In this document: piece by piece, positions 56,067-64,000 of the stretch
Position numbering within the stretch: the stretch's first letter is position 1
Layout: every line of letters begins with the position of its first letter
Assembly (NCBI RefSeq): GCF_036632095.1
Contig: NZ_JAPYKW010000003.1
Span: forward strand, 1 to 64,000
Direction of reading: 5' to 3'
Origin: Chlamydia sp. 04-14
Lineage (GTDB): Bacteria; Chlamydiota; Chlamydiia; Chlamydiales; Chlamydiaceae
Length of the DNA: 64,000 nt
Notes under the pieces: generated by a model
What the model saw: the letters and a program-made list of their open reading frames with translations, nothing else
Told to the model about the DNA's origin: nothing
Databases searched by the model: none
Made by a program: the position numbers and the translations under genes

Positions 56067-56341
56067 TAGACTCCTAACGTGGATTCAGAACTAGAGAACT
56101 TTATTATTGTTCTGTTCTTTAGTATCTTTGTCAAATAGTTCGTTATGTTTATAGACGTTTTGTTGCGTCAAATCTAAGCTTCAAGAATATAGAATTGCTG
56201 TATAAAACGGTGCTAAATAACAAATTTTTGATTTTAGTATATAAAAAAGAAACGCTTTTCTTAATCTGGAAGGATTTTTCCTACTTTACCTAACCTGTAA
56301 ATAGGAGTACACTAGTTCGTAGAATTATTTTTGAGGTCATT

Positions 56342-57604
56342 ATGTTGAAATTCCAATTGTGTGCTCTGTTTTTATTTGGATATATCGCGATTGTTTTCGA
56401 GCATATTGTGCGAGTGAATAAATCTGCTGTAGCCCTAGCTATGGGAGGTTTAATGTGGCTAGTTTGTTTTTCTCATATGCAACATGCGGATCATATGATT
56501 CTAGCTGAAGAAATTGCTGATATGGCTCAGGTAATCTTTTTCTTATTCGCAGCGATGGCCATTGTTGAACTCATAGATGCACACAAAGGGTTTTCGATTA
56601 TAGTGCGATGTTGTTATATACAATCTAGAACTCTACTTCTTTGGGTTCTGATAGGGCTTTCTTTCTTCCTCTCTGCTGCCTTGGATAACTTAACATCCAT
56701 CATTATCATTATTTCTATTTTGAAACGTTTAGTTAAATCTCGAGAAGATCGTCTGCTTTTAGGAGCTATTTGCGTCATTAGTGTAAATGCTGGAGGTGCT
56801 TGGACTCCTTTAGGAGATGTAACGACAACAATGTTGTGGATTAATAATAAAGTGACCTCTTGGGGAATCATTCGCGCTTTATTTGTTCCTAGTTTAGTTT
56901 GTGTTCTCATTGCTGGAGTTTGCGCACAATTCATGCTTAAAAAGAGAACCACAGGAATGATCTCTAAGGATGTTGAAATGGAGGGGTCTCCTAAAAAAAG
57001 TGGTTTAATCATCTGTATTGGTTTAGGATCTTTATTGATGGTTCCTATTTGGAAAGCTTGCTTAGGTGTTCCACCATTTATCGGAGCTTTGCTAGGACTC
57101 GGGCTTGTTTGGTTGGCCAGCGACTGGATTCATTCTCCCCACGGGGAAGATCGCTACCATTTGCGCATTCCTCATATTTTAACCAAGATCGATATCTCTT
57201 CTATTACCTTCTTTATAGGTATCTTACTGGCTGTTAATGCTCTAACTTTTTCTAATGTTCTCTCTGAACTTTCAATGAGCATGGATAGGATATTTTCTAG
57301 GAATGTTGTAGCTATTTTTATTGGTCTTATTTCAAGCGTATTGGATAATGTTCCTCTTGTTGCTGCGACTATGGGTATGTATCAAGTCCCAATGGACGAT
57401 ACTTTATGGAAGTTGATTGCTTATGCAGCAGGCACCGGAGGAAGTATTTTAATCATTGGATCAGCTGCCGGAGTTGCCTTCATGGGCATCGAGAAAGTTG
57501 ATTTCCTATGGTATTTTAAGAAGATCTCTTGGATTGCACTAGCTAGTTATTTTGGCGGTCTTATTTCATATTTTATGCTCGAGCGTATCGCTATGTTTTT
57601 CTGA
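56342..57604 (+). CDS. nhaD: NhaD-type Na+/H+ antiporter
   Basis: A 420-residue ion-transporter-superfamily protein with about 12 hydrophobic segments. FFLSAALDNLTSIIIIISIL and VLDNVPLVAATMGMY hold the paired ALDN/LDNVP motifs typical of NhaD, and GGAWTPLGDVTTTMLW matches the family's G(A)xTxIGDVTTxMLW. It would exchange sodium for protons, feeding the sodium cycle of chlamydiae. It corresponds to CT857. A long A/T-rich gap (275 bases) separates it from the divergent SulP gene. Confidence 0.87.
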   Translation: MLKFQLCALFLFGYIAIVFEHIVRVNKSAVALAMGGLMWLVCFSHMQHADHMILAEEIADMAQVIFFLFAAMAIVELIDAHKGFSIIVRCCYIQSRTLLLWVLIGLSFFLSAALDNLTSIIIIISILKRLVKSREDRLLLGAICVISVNAGGAWTPLGDVTTTMLWINNKVTSWGIIRALFVPSLVCVLIAGVCAQFMLKKRTTGMISKDVEMEGSPKKSGLIICIGLGSLLMVPIWKACLGVPPFIGALLGLGLVWLASDWIHSPHGEDRYHLRIPHILTKIDISSITFFIGILLAVNALTFSNVLSELSMSMDRIFSRNVVAIFIGLISSVLDNVPLVAATMGMYQVPMDDTLWKLIAYAAGTGGSILIIGSAAGVAFMGIEKVDFLWYFKKISWIALASYFGGLISYFMLERIAMFF

Positions 57605-57717
57605 GCTGGTTGTTTCTGAGTTAAAAAATTTTTTTAAAAACTTTGTTTTAATAAAATCTTTATACCTCTATCATACCGCCTCCTTATAAACATTCTCTAT
57701 TTGGAAGAGAGGTAAAT

Positions 57718-59514
57718 ATGAAAGTAAAACAAATTACAGCCTTAATTTGCTCCCTAGTACTAGGTTTTCAAATTTCAGGTTCTGCTAAGACCTTAGTTCA
57801 AAAAAATGCATGTTCAGATTTGGATTTTTTAGAACATTTACTCGATGTTAAATACGCTCCTAAGGAGTGGAAGCATAAGCTTTTTCATTGGAATTTGAAG
57901 GACGCAACGGATCAAGCACGTTTGAGATTATGTATCGAGGAAAATCCTTCAACCAGGCATTGCCAAGGAGTTCTTTCGCAATACATATCTGATTTAAATG
58001 ACTTCCACGCTGGGATTACTTTCTTCAGTACGGAAAACTCTCATTTACCTTATACAATCAAGTTAAGCAGTTCTCATAGATGCTTTGTTGTTGATGTGCA
58101 TACATATAGCTCCGAAATTTCTATAGGTGATGAAATCTTAGAGATGGACGGCCAGCCAATTATGCAAATAATTGAAAGCATACGCGTTGGTAGAGGTGCT
58201 CCTTCTGATTACGCTGCAGCTGCACGAACACTATTTTCTCGTTCTGCTGCCTTAGGCCATCAAATCCCTATCGGAATAGTTACGTTAAAAATTCGTCGTC
58301 CTAGTGGTTTAACGCGTACGGTAAAAGTTAAATGGCGCCATACTCCTGAATATATTCAGGATCTATCTTTAATAGCTCCTTTGGTAAAAGATCCAGTAAT
58401 TGAAATGAGATCTGGACGCGCTTTACCTTTAACGTCTAACGCATCTGAAAATTGTTTATTCACAAATGAGATGGTTCCTTATTTCTGGGGTGAATTACGC
58501 GAGCAATACAAACGCGGTTTAAACAGTGATTACAACATAGGAAGTAAAAAAGGATTCTTACCTGATTTCGGACATGTGACATGGAGAGCTAAAAGTGGTC
58601 CTTACCATGCCTATGTATTCACATGCACAGATAATCGTGGACAGTCCCACAATATTGGATTCCTTAGAATTTCTACATATTCTTGGACAGATATGGAAGA
58701 CCGTAGTGTTATGAATATGGAATCCCCATGGAATGACTTCGGTGAAATCATCAATGTATTGCAAGATAAAACAGAAGCTTTGATTATCGATCAGACAAAT
58801 AATCCAGGCGGTAGTGTATTCTATCTTTATGCATTGATCTCCAGATTAACAGATAGACCTTTAGAAACACCTAGACATAGAATGATTCTAACCCAAAATG
58901 AAGTTCAATCTGCAGTAAAATGGTTGAATCTTCTTGAAGGTGTTGAAACTGATGAGCAAGCAAGAAATGCTCTCGGTGATGATATGGAAGGTTATCTTAT
59001 CGATATGAATGCTGTAGGATATCTACAGACATTTTCTAATACCGTTTTAAAATGTTGGGCAAATGGAGATATTAACCTCTCCACACCTATGCCTTTATTA
59101 GGGTTTGCTAACGTGCATCCACATCCTCAGGATCGTTATACACATCCTATATGTGTCTTAATCAACCAGGAAGATTTCTCCTGTGGAGATTTATTCCCTG
59201 CGATTATGAAGGATAACGGTCGAGCACTTATTGTAGGAATGACTACAGCAGGAGCTGGAGGTTTTGTCTTTAACGTAGAGTTTCCTAATAGAACAGGAAT
59301 TAAAAATTGTTCTTTAACTGGATCTCTAGCAGTAAGACCAGACGGTTCTTATATAGAGAATTTAGGAGTCTCTCCTCATGTATGTTTAGATTTTACAGAT
59401 ATGGACGTACAAACAGGAAGATATCCTGATTACATTAACAATGTGAAAAATTTAGTTCTTGATCTCATTGATAAAGAAGCAGATAAAAATGCCTCTCATT
59501 CGGAAGAAAGATAA
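57718..59514 (+). CDS. cpaf: Chlamydial protease-like activity factor CPAF
   Basis: A secreted serine protease that enters host cytosol late in infection and cleaves host proteins. The 598 residues include an N-terminal signal peptide (hydrophobic 7-22), a PDZ-like part around 120-205 and the tail-protease-like core. The catalytic residues are His97 (NDFHAGI), Ser488 (DFSCGD) and Glu547 (YIENLG), matching H105/S499/E558 of C. trachomatis with small shifts. The internal inhibitory segment lies around residues 228-285. It corresponds to CT858. A strong terminator follows. Confidence 0.96.
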   Translation: MKVKQITALICSLVLGFQISGSAKTLVQKNACSDLDFLEHLLDVKYAPKEWKHKLFHWNLKDATDQARLRLCIEENPSTRHCQGVLSQYISDLNDFHAGITFFSTENSHLPYTIKLSSSHRCFVVDVHTYSSEISIGDEILEMDGQPIMQIIESIRVGRGAPSDYAAAARTLFSRSAALGHQIPIGIVTLKIRRPSGLTRTVKVKWRHTPEYIQDLSLIAPLVKDPVIEMRSGRALPLTSNASENCLFTNEMVPYFWGELREQYKRGLNSDYNIGSKKGFLPDFGHVTWRAKSGPYHAYVFTCTDNRGQSHNIGFLRISTYSWTDMEDRSVMNMESPWNDFGEIINVLQDKTEALIIDQTNNPGGSVFYLYALISRLTDRPLETPRHRMILTQNEVQSAVKWLNLLEGVETDEQARNALGDDMEGYLIDMNAVGYLQTFSNTVLKCWANGDINLSTPMPLLGFANVHPHPQDRYTHPICVLINQEDFSCGDLFPAIMKDNGRALIVGMTTAGAGGFVFNVEFPNRTGIKNCSLTGSLAVRPDGSYIENLGVSPHVCLDFTDMDVQTGRYPDYINNVKNLVLDLIDKEADKNASHSEER

Positions 59515-59572
59515 AATATAAGAACTAGATCGTAATAAATATAACAATATACAAATCTTCTGTTATATTAAT

Positions 59573-59615
59573 AACCTTTAGAAAAAGTAAAAAATCTTTT
59601 TCTAAAGGTTTTTTT
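59573..59615 (+). terminator. Terminator of the CPAF gene
   Basis: A perfect 15-bp stem (59573-59587 with 59596-59610), an 8-base loop and a T-run. Confidence 0.93.
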
Positions 59616-59650
59616 ATTAAGCATCATGCTCAATTTGGGAGGTGAGATGT

Positions 59651-60580
59651 ATGCGTAGGGTTATACTAAGTAATCCTAGAGGATTTTGCGCTGGGGTAGT
59701 TCGTGCTATCCAAGTGGTAGAGGCTGCTTTAGAAAAATGGGGAGCCCCGATTTATGTGAAGCATGAAATTGTTCATAACCGTCATGTAGTAGATGATCTC
59801 AAGAGGAGAGGGGCTATCTTTATTGAAGATCTTGCTGATGTTCCTTGCGGAGAAAAGATTATCTATTCTGCTCACGGTATTCCTCCGGAAGTTCGTGAAG
59901 AAGCAAAAACTCGGAATCTTTTTGATATTGATGCAACATGTGTTCTGGTAACTAAGATTCATTCTGCAGTTAAGCTTTATGCAAGTAAAGGTTATCAAAT
60001 TATTTTGATAGGAAAGAAAAAACACGTAGAAGTTATTGGGATTCGTGGAGAAGCTCCTGAAAGTGTTACAGTAGTAGAAAAGGTGGAAGATGTAGCTAGC
60101 CTTCCTTTCGGAGTGGAAGTGCCTTTATTTTTTGTGACCCAAACAACGTTGAGTCTGGATGATGTTGCCGACATTACCCAAGCATTAAAGGTGCGTTATC
60201 CGAATATTGTCACTTTACCTAGTTCTTCTGTATGTTATGCTACGCAAAATCGTCAAGAAGCTCTACGCTCAGTATTGCCTAAGGTGAATTTCGTTTATGT
60301 TATTGGAGATGTACAAAGCTCTAACTCCAATCGTTTACGAGAAGTTGCTGAAAAACGAAATATTCCCGCTAGACTAGTAAATAGTCCCGATCATATTTCT
60401 GATGAGATTTTGAATTATTCGGGTGATATAGCAATAACAGCAGGAGCGTCAACTCCTGAACATATTGTTCAATCTTGTATTTCTAGGTTAAAAGAGTTAA
60501 TACCCGATCTACAAGTTGAAGAAGATATATTTGCTATAGAAGATGTCGTATTCCAACCGCCTAAAGAGCTTCGTAATTAA
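59651..60580 (+). CDS. ispH: 4-hydroxy-3-methylbut-2-enyl diphosphate reductase
   Basis: The last enzyme of the MEP isoprenoid pathway, an iron-sulfur protein also called LytB. From ATG 59651 it has 309 residues, with cluster cysteines at 13 (RGFCAGV), 97 (DATCVLV) and 195 (SSVCYATQ), the conserved SAHG, and VTQTTLS. GGGAGGTGAG sits at a good distance before 59651; a GTG at 59642 in the same frame is inside that site. It corresponds to CT859. Confidence 0.96.
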   Translation: MRRVILSNPRGFCAGVVRAIQVVEAALEKWGAPIYVKHEIVHNRHVVDDLKRRGAIFIEDLADVPCGEKIIYSAHGIPPEVREEAKTRNLFDIDATCVLVTKIHSAVKLYASKGYQIILIGKKKHVEVIGIRGEAPESVTVVEKVEDVASLPFGVEVPLFFVTQTTLSLDDVADITQALKVRYPNIVTLPSSSVCYATQNRQEALRSVLPKVNFVYVIGDVQSSNSNRLREVAEKRNIPARLVNSPDHISDEILNYSGDIAITAGASTPEHIVQSCISRLKELIPDLQVEEDIFAIEDVVFQPPKELRN

Positions 60581-61265
60581 AAAGTCTTCATTCTTACATG
60601 TATTGCGAGTAGGGATTCATAGGATAGTATTCTCTATTAGAGAATATGTTTATTTATCCTTCTCGCTCTACATTAGATATCCCAAACTCATCGTATACGA
60701 TCTGGCGAAGTTTTTTTATTCTTTATTGAGAAATCCCTATAGGAGATTACGTCGTTCTCCCCAATCTTCATTGCTAAAGGAAGGGAACGTTTATGGAGAG
60801 ACTCCTTGGTCAGCATTAAATAAAGTGAGTAGAGAATTCGGAGTTACTTCTCAAGATGTTGTTTATGATTTAGGCTGTGGCTTAGGAAAAGTATGTTTTT
60901 GGTTTTCCCATATTCTGAAATGTCATGTTGTGGGTATAGATAGCCAATCTACTTTTATTAACTTCGCTTCTCGTATGCATAGACTGTTATCTGCACAGCC
61001 GACACTATTTTTTAAAGAATATTTTCATGAAACAGAATTATCACAAGCTTCTTGTGTCTATTTTTACGGTTCGTCGTATTCTTTGAAGGTATTAAAAAAT
61101 GTTTTAAATGCTTTAGTAAAGTTAAAGTCAGGGAGTATGGTCATCAGTATTTCCTTTCCTTTAGATTCCTTGCCGGATGGAGATACAATATTTTTCACAG
61201 AGAAAAGCTGTGATGTTACCTTCCCTTGGGGCAAGACAAAAGCATATAAAAATATACGAAAGTAA
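60543..61265 (+). CDS. Class I SAM-dependent methyltransferase, substrate unknown
   Basis: A 240-residue protein whose ATG overlaps the end of ispH by 38 bases. The first 75 residues are basic and aromatic (IHRIVFSIREYVYLSFSLYI, then LAKFFYSLLRNPYRRLRRSP), looking like a membrane-associating segment. The SAM-binding motif VYDLGCGLGK follows at 107-116 and an acidic loop GIDSQ. The C-terminal half fits the seven-strand fold. The substrate is unknown. The start is not certain because no clear Shine-Dalgarno is seen. It converges with the translocator operon, leaving 3 bases. Confidence 0.75.
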   Translation: MSYSNRLKSFVIKKSSFLHVLRVGIHRIVFSIREYVYLSFSLYIRYPKLIVYDLAKFFYSLLRNPYRRLRRSPQSSLLKEGNVYGETPWSALNKVSREFGVTSQDVVYDLGCGLGKVCFWFSHILKCHVVGIDSQSTFINFASRMHRLLSAQPTLFFKEYFHETELSQASCVYFYGSSYSLKVLKNVLNALVKLKSGSMVISISFPLDSLPDGDTIFFTEKSCDVTFPWGKTKAYKNIRK

Positions 61266-61268
61266 ATT

Positions 61269-62750
61269 TTATTGATAAAGACTGCGAACAGCGTCGTGTT
61301 CTGTTTGTAGTACTTGTAGTAAGAAATTATCCATATTTTTCCAATGATCTTTCACCTCTTCGATAGAGCGAGTAATTTCATCGTGTTCCATACGGAATAT
61401 CTCTTTATAATTTTCTGCGAATGTTCGTGACGCAGTTTCTTTTAACTCATAAATTTTTGATGAGGCCTCTGTAAGCTGCGATAGCGAGGTACAAATTTTA
61501 CCAGCACCTTTAAAGAATGTTCGTGCTGTTGCTCCTTTCCATAATCCTGTATGTTTTTGGATAAATCCTAGAATCCGTTTTCCAGAGATCTCACCAATAA
61601 TCGGTGTTGCAGCTCCTATGATACCTAAAGTTGCCGTAGCAATTCCTAACCATTGTGAAATCTTGGCTTGACTTTCATAACTTTCAATAAGCTCTTTAGC
61701 TTTTTCTAAAAGATGTTTTCTAGCTTCTAAACGAGAAAGATTATCTTGTTCTCTACTGTTCAACATGAGTTTCATAATTTCTGCGCAGATTCTAAGAACA
61801 TCCAAATTCGATACACGCATATGCATCAGGGAGCTTAGTTGTGCTTCTGTAAGAGCAAATTCAATAATTTCATCAGGTAAGTTACGAGATTGTGTATAGT
61901 GAGCAGACATTTGATTAGAAAGTTCTTCAATAGCGAAGTCTCTTTTCTGTTTATGATGTTGCTGTTCCTGATCCTGACGTTCTTGCTGTCCGTGTTCTCC
62001 TTTTCCTTCTTCTCTTTCTTGATACTTTGTATCGAGACGTGTTTCTGTAGTCTCTTTCTGTACATGGCTGAATAGAGCCATAGGACTGAGAGAGGATGTA
62101 GAGGATTTTGGTGAAGATGGTGTTGATTTTGCGGTTTCCTCGGAAGTTCGGGCAGTATCTTTCAGACTATGTTCTTTTATAGTTTGCTTGTCATAAGTTT
62201 GAACTTCAACTTGTGTTGTAGACAAGGTAAGGGATGATTTTTCCCCGTAACCATCGTCTTTGGATTCTGGTAGAGTTAAAACCAGCGTTGTTGTTTTTGT
62301 TATGAGATTCTCGTCTTTAGGGGCTAAGCAAGAGGAAAATCCCATACTGGCTTGCGCTTTTTGTTCTTTTACAGAACCAAAGGATGAGGATTGGCTAGCC
62401 TGTCGTAAAGCAGGATTTTTATCAGCAGATGAAAATGTATCGAGAGATTTCTGTGATGACAGATTTGGTAGAGATGAAGATTTCATCAGCATACCATTCT
62501 TTGCCATTAAAGTTTCCGAAGGTGCAGGTTTATTTTGGGAAGGAAGTTGTGAAAATACCGATCCCGATTGATTCAGTAAACTCAGGCAAGTATCCGACAT
62601 GGAACGTAAGATAGCCATTTGGCAACAATCAGGAACGCTAACCTCAGTATCAGTTGTTGAAGATGCCTCTGATCCTGATTCTACCATTAACAAATCAAGC
62701 TCGGCACTTTCTGAAGATGTACTCGTTGTTGTTGAACAAGATGCTGTCAT
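61269..62750 (-). CDS. copD2: Type III secretion translocator, CopD2 type
   Basis: A 493-residue protein, by position CT860. The first 240 residues are Ser/Thr-rich and low-complexity, a Gln/Glu/His/Lys-rich stretch follows (about 240-270), then helices, one hydrophobic segment (QWLGIATATLGIIGAATPIIG, near 365-385) and a C-terminal amphipathic helix, the layout of YopD/IpaC-type translocators. It would insert with CopB2 into host membrane as the pore of the type III system. It lies 20 bases after copB2, with AAGGAA before the ATG. The family call is from layout and synteny. Confidence 0.78.
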   Translation of the reverse strand: MTASCSTTTSTSSESAELDLLMVESGSEASSTTDTEVSVPDCCQMAILRSMSDTCLSLLNQSGSVFSQLPSQNKPAPSETLMAKNGMLMKSSSLPNLSSQKSLDTFSSADKNPALRQASQSSSFGSVKEQKAQASMGFSSCLAPKDENLITKTTTLVLTLPESKDDGYGEKSSLTLSTTQVEVQTYDKQTIKEHSLKDTARTSEETAKSTPSSPKSSTSSLSPMALFSHVQKETTETRLDTKYQEREEGKGEHGQQERQDQEQQHHKQKRDFAIEELSNQMSAHYTQSRNLPDEIIEFALTEAQLSSLMHMRVSNLDVLRICAEIMKLMLNSREQDNLSRLEARKHLLEKAKELIESYESQAKISQWLGIATATLGIIGAATPIIGEISGKRILGFIQKHTGLWKGATARTFFKGAGKICTSLSQLTEASSKIYELKETASRTFAENYKEIFRMEHDEITRSIEEVKDHWKNMDNFLLQVLQTEHDAVRSLYQ

Positions 62751-62770
62751 AACATTCCTTAAAAAAGAAT

Positions 62771-64000
62771 TTATCTTAGAGCTTCCAGAAACGTTCTATC
62801 CATTTCTCTGCATAACTGTAACACGCGTGCGAGATTTTCGAAAGAATCATGAATACTTTCTATGAGTTCTTGAGTGCGAGAGAGGTAATCATCCCTTTCC
62901 AAAGTTAATAACTCTATTTTTGTTTCAAGAGATACATAATGAGATTTAATTTTAAACAGACTGGATCGCACCCAAAGCATAGCTCCACGTAAAAGACCTA
63001 AAGCTCCTTCTAAAGCAGGTCCTATACCCCGCATAGCTCCTTCTGCAAGTGGAGAAAGCCCAAGATTCTCCATGCTTAAAGTGGCGATAGAGAGTAGGGC
63101 AGCTATGACATAAAGAACAATTTGTACGATCTTCAATATCTTTTGTTTTAATTGCTTATTTTTCCCAGGAAGAAGTTTTTCAATAGCTTCCCAGCCGTTT
63201 AAAGCATCCAATAAAGTTAATGTTAGGGCAATAAGGCCCGCAAGTAAACTGACCCAAGAGAAAATACCTCCGCCCATAACGATAGCAACGGAAGCTAGTC
63301 CTATGGAGATCCAAGGAGTAATCCACTCTACAATAGTAGCTAATGAACCCCAACGTTTTGCTTGTTCCTCCTTCTCTATAGATTTTTGGATTTGTTTTAT
63401 GCGCTCTTCGTGAGTTGCTTCTAATTCCCTTTGGGTAGTTTCCACACAATCTTTGTAGGATGCATAAGCAGAAAAATCCGAAAGTATCCCTTGTTTTGTT
63501 AAAAGGTAACTTAAGGTAAATACACCAACAGAAGGAGGACTAATAATAGGAACAACAGAAGCTGCTCGTGTTTTTTTATTTTTTTGGGTTTTTTTAAAGA
63601 GACATTCTTGATGCTGCTGTTTTCCTGGATGCTCATCTTGTGATAATCCTTTATTATATTTTCCTTGAGGCGATTTTAGAGTTAGTCGGTCTTCTTCTTT
63701 TTGGCGTAAATCAGTATCTTGAGAAGAAAGTATTTTCTCTTCAGATTGCATTCTATGTTCTAAATCTTCTGTAGATTCACGGAAGATATCAGCTCTTGTT
63801 AAACTATCTTTTGTTTTTGGTTCTTCTTCAAACCGTTTAGATGTTGGTGTAGATGGGAATTTCTCAGAGGAAGAGTTCTTTTCAGAGGCTTTTTCCTGAG
63901 ATTTCGGCATCATTAAATCTTTAAGTAAGCTTTTCATCGATTCTTTGGAATTCTTCTGCGAGAAAAGGTTCCAAGGTGAAGATGTTGATGCCTGTTCTTT
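62771..64000 (-). CDS. copB2: Type III secretion translocator, CopB2 type, 5' end missing
   Basis: The frame runs off the window; 409 residues are visible, so the Met at 63937 is probably internal. About 150 Ser/Lys/Glu-rich residues come first, followed by a helical stretch, two closely spaced hydrophobic regions (WITPWISIGLASVAIVMGGG plus the adjacent FSWVSLLAGLIALTLTLLDAL, then VQIVLYVIAALLSIATL), and a C-terminal coiled coil. Paired hydrophobic hairpins define the YopB/IpaB translocators. By position it is CT861. A chaperone gene (LcrH-2 type) is expected just upstream, outside the window. Confidence 0.78.
   Translation of the reverse strand, partial: KEQASTSSPWNLFSQKNSKESMKSLLKDLMMPKSQEKASEKNSSSEKFPSTPTSKRFEEEPKTKDSLTRADIFRESTEDLEHRMQSEEKILSSQDTDLRQKEEDRLTLKSPQGKYNKGLSQDEHPGKQQHQECLFKKTQKNKKTRAASVVPIISPPSVGVFTLSYLLTKQGILSDFSAYASYKDCVETTQRELEATHEERIKQIQKSIEKEEQAKRWGSLATIVEWITPWISIGLASVAIVMGGGIFSWVSLLAGLIALTLTLLDALNGWEAIEKLLPGKNKQLKQKILKIVQIVLYVIAALLSIATLSMENLGLSPLAEGAMRGIGPALEGALGLLRGAMLWVRSSLFKIKSHYVSLETKIELLTLERDDYLSRTQELIESIHDSFENLARVLQLCREMDRTFLEALR

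Noticed and set aside
56614..57012. 132-codon minus-strand frame inside nhaD
   Set aside because: Antisense shadow of membrane segments; no upstream signals.
62599..62865. 88-codon plus-strand frame across the copB2/copD2 junction
   Set aside because: Antisense to two translocator genes and spans their Shine-Dalgarno; a shadow.

Overview
The window is chromosomal DNA of a Chlamydia, most likely the avian/ruminant/cat/guinea-pig group once called Chlamydophila (C. psittaci, C. abortus, C. felis, C. caviae). Seen directly: low G+C, class Ic NrdB with Phe at the radical position, CPAF, a DYNLT1-binding-type Inc homologue, type III translocator genes, and a gene order that from memory follows C. 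trachomatis CT815 to CT861. The group assignment is inference. It rests on a poly-G tract leading into a coiled-coil protein resembling the TMH/Inc family, one tyrP copy instead of two, lpxB-pcnB lying beside glmM, and an M20 peptidase between htrA and the M16 protease.

Layout: 1-1621 is the 3' part of a phase-variable-looking coiled-coil protein. 1752-4932 (minus) is pcnB-lpxB. 5571-8785 is glmM-glmS (UDP-GlcNAc precursors). 8860-10820 is tyrP and a Bax-inhibitor-1 homologue. 10832-13813 is ftsY and sucC-sucD. 14159-20120 is a proteolysis block (htrA, M20 peptidase, M16 protease). 20125-22163 is pssA-rmuC. 22309-26735 is nrdA-nrdB behind a promoter with two NrdR-like boxes. 26914-32351 holds trmB, a tRNA-Val, an rRNA-methylase-like gene, murB, nusB, the infC-rpmI-rplT-pheS translation cluster and a tRNA-Ser. 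32584-40769 holds a large unknown protein, two LptF/LptG-type permeases, tilS and ftsH. 40876-43277 is rpsO-pnp. 43523-48370 has tadA, a rhomboid-like membrane protein, three small proteins of the CT847-CT849 type, and a CT850-type inclusion membrane protein. 48327-57604 holds map, two MarC proteins, an adenylate-kinase-like protein, an ABC permease fused to its binding protein, fumC, a SulP transporter and an NhaD-type antiporter. 57718-61265 has CPAF, ispH and a methyltransferase. 61269-64000 holds the CopD2/CopB2-type translocators; the last runs off the window.

The genes are densely packed, with many convergent pairs overlapping by 4 to 92 bases. Host-interaction genes (Inc-like proteins, CT847-849 type, CPAF, HtrA, translocators) are interleaved with housekeeping ones. 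I find no insertion sequence, prophage, CRISPR array or rRNA. No wholly new system stands out. The observations most worth checking are the nrdAB operator/promoter, the edge poly-G tract, the rhomboid-like protein without catalytic residues, the one-chain permease/binding protein, the atypical adenylate-kinase-like gene and a palindromic site upstream of ftsH.
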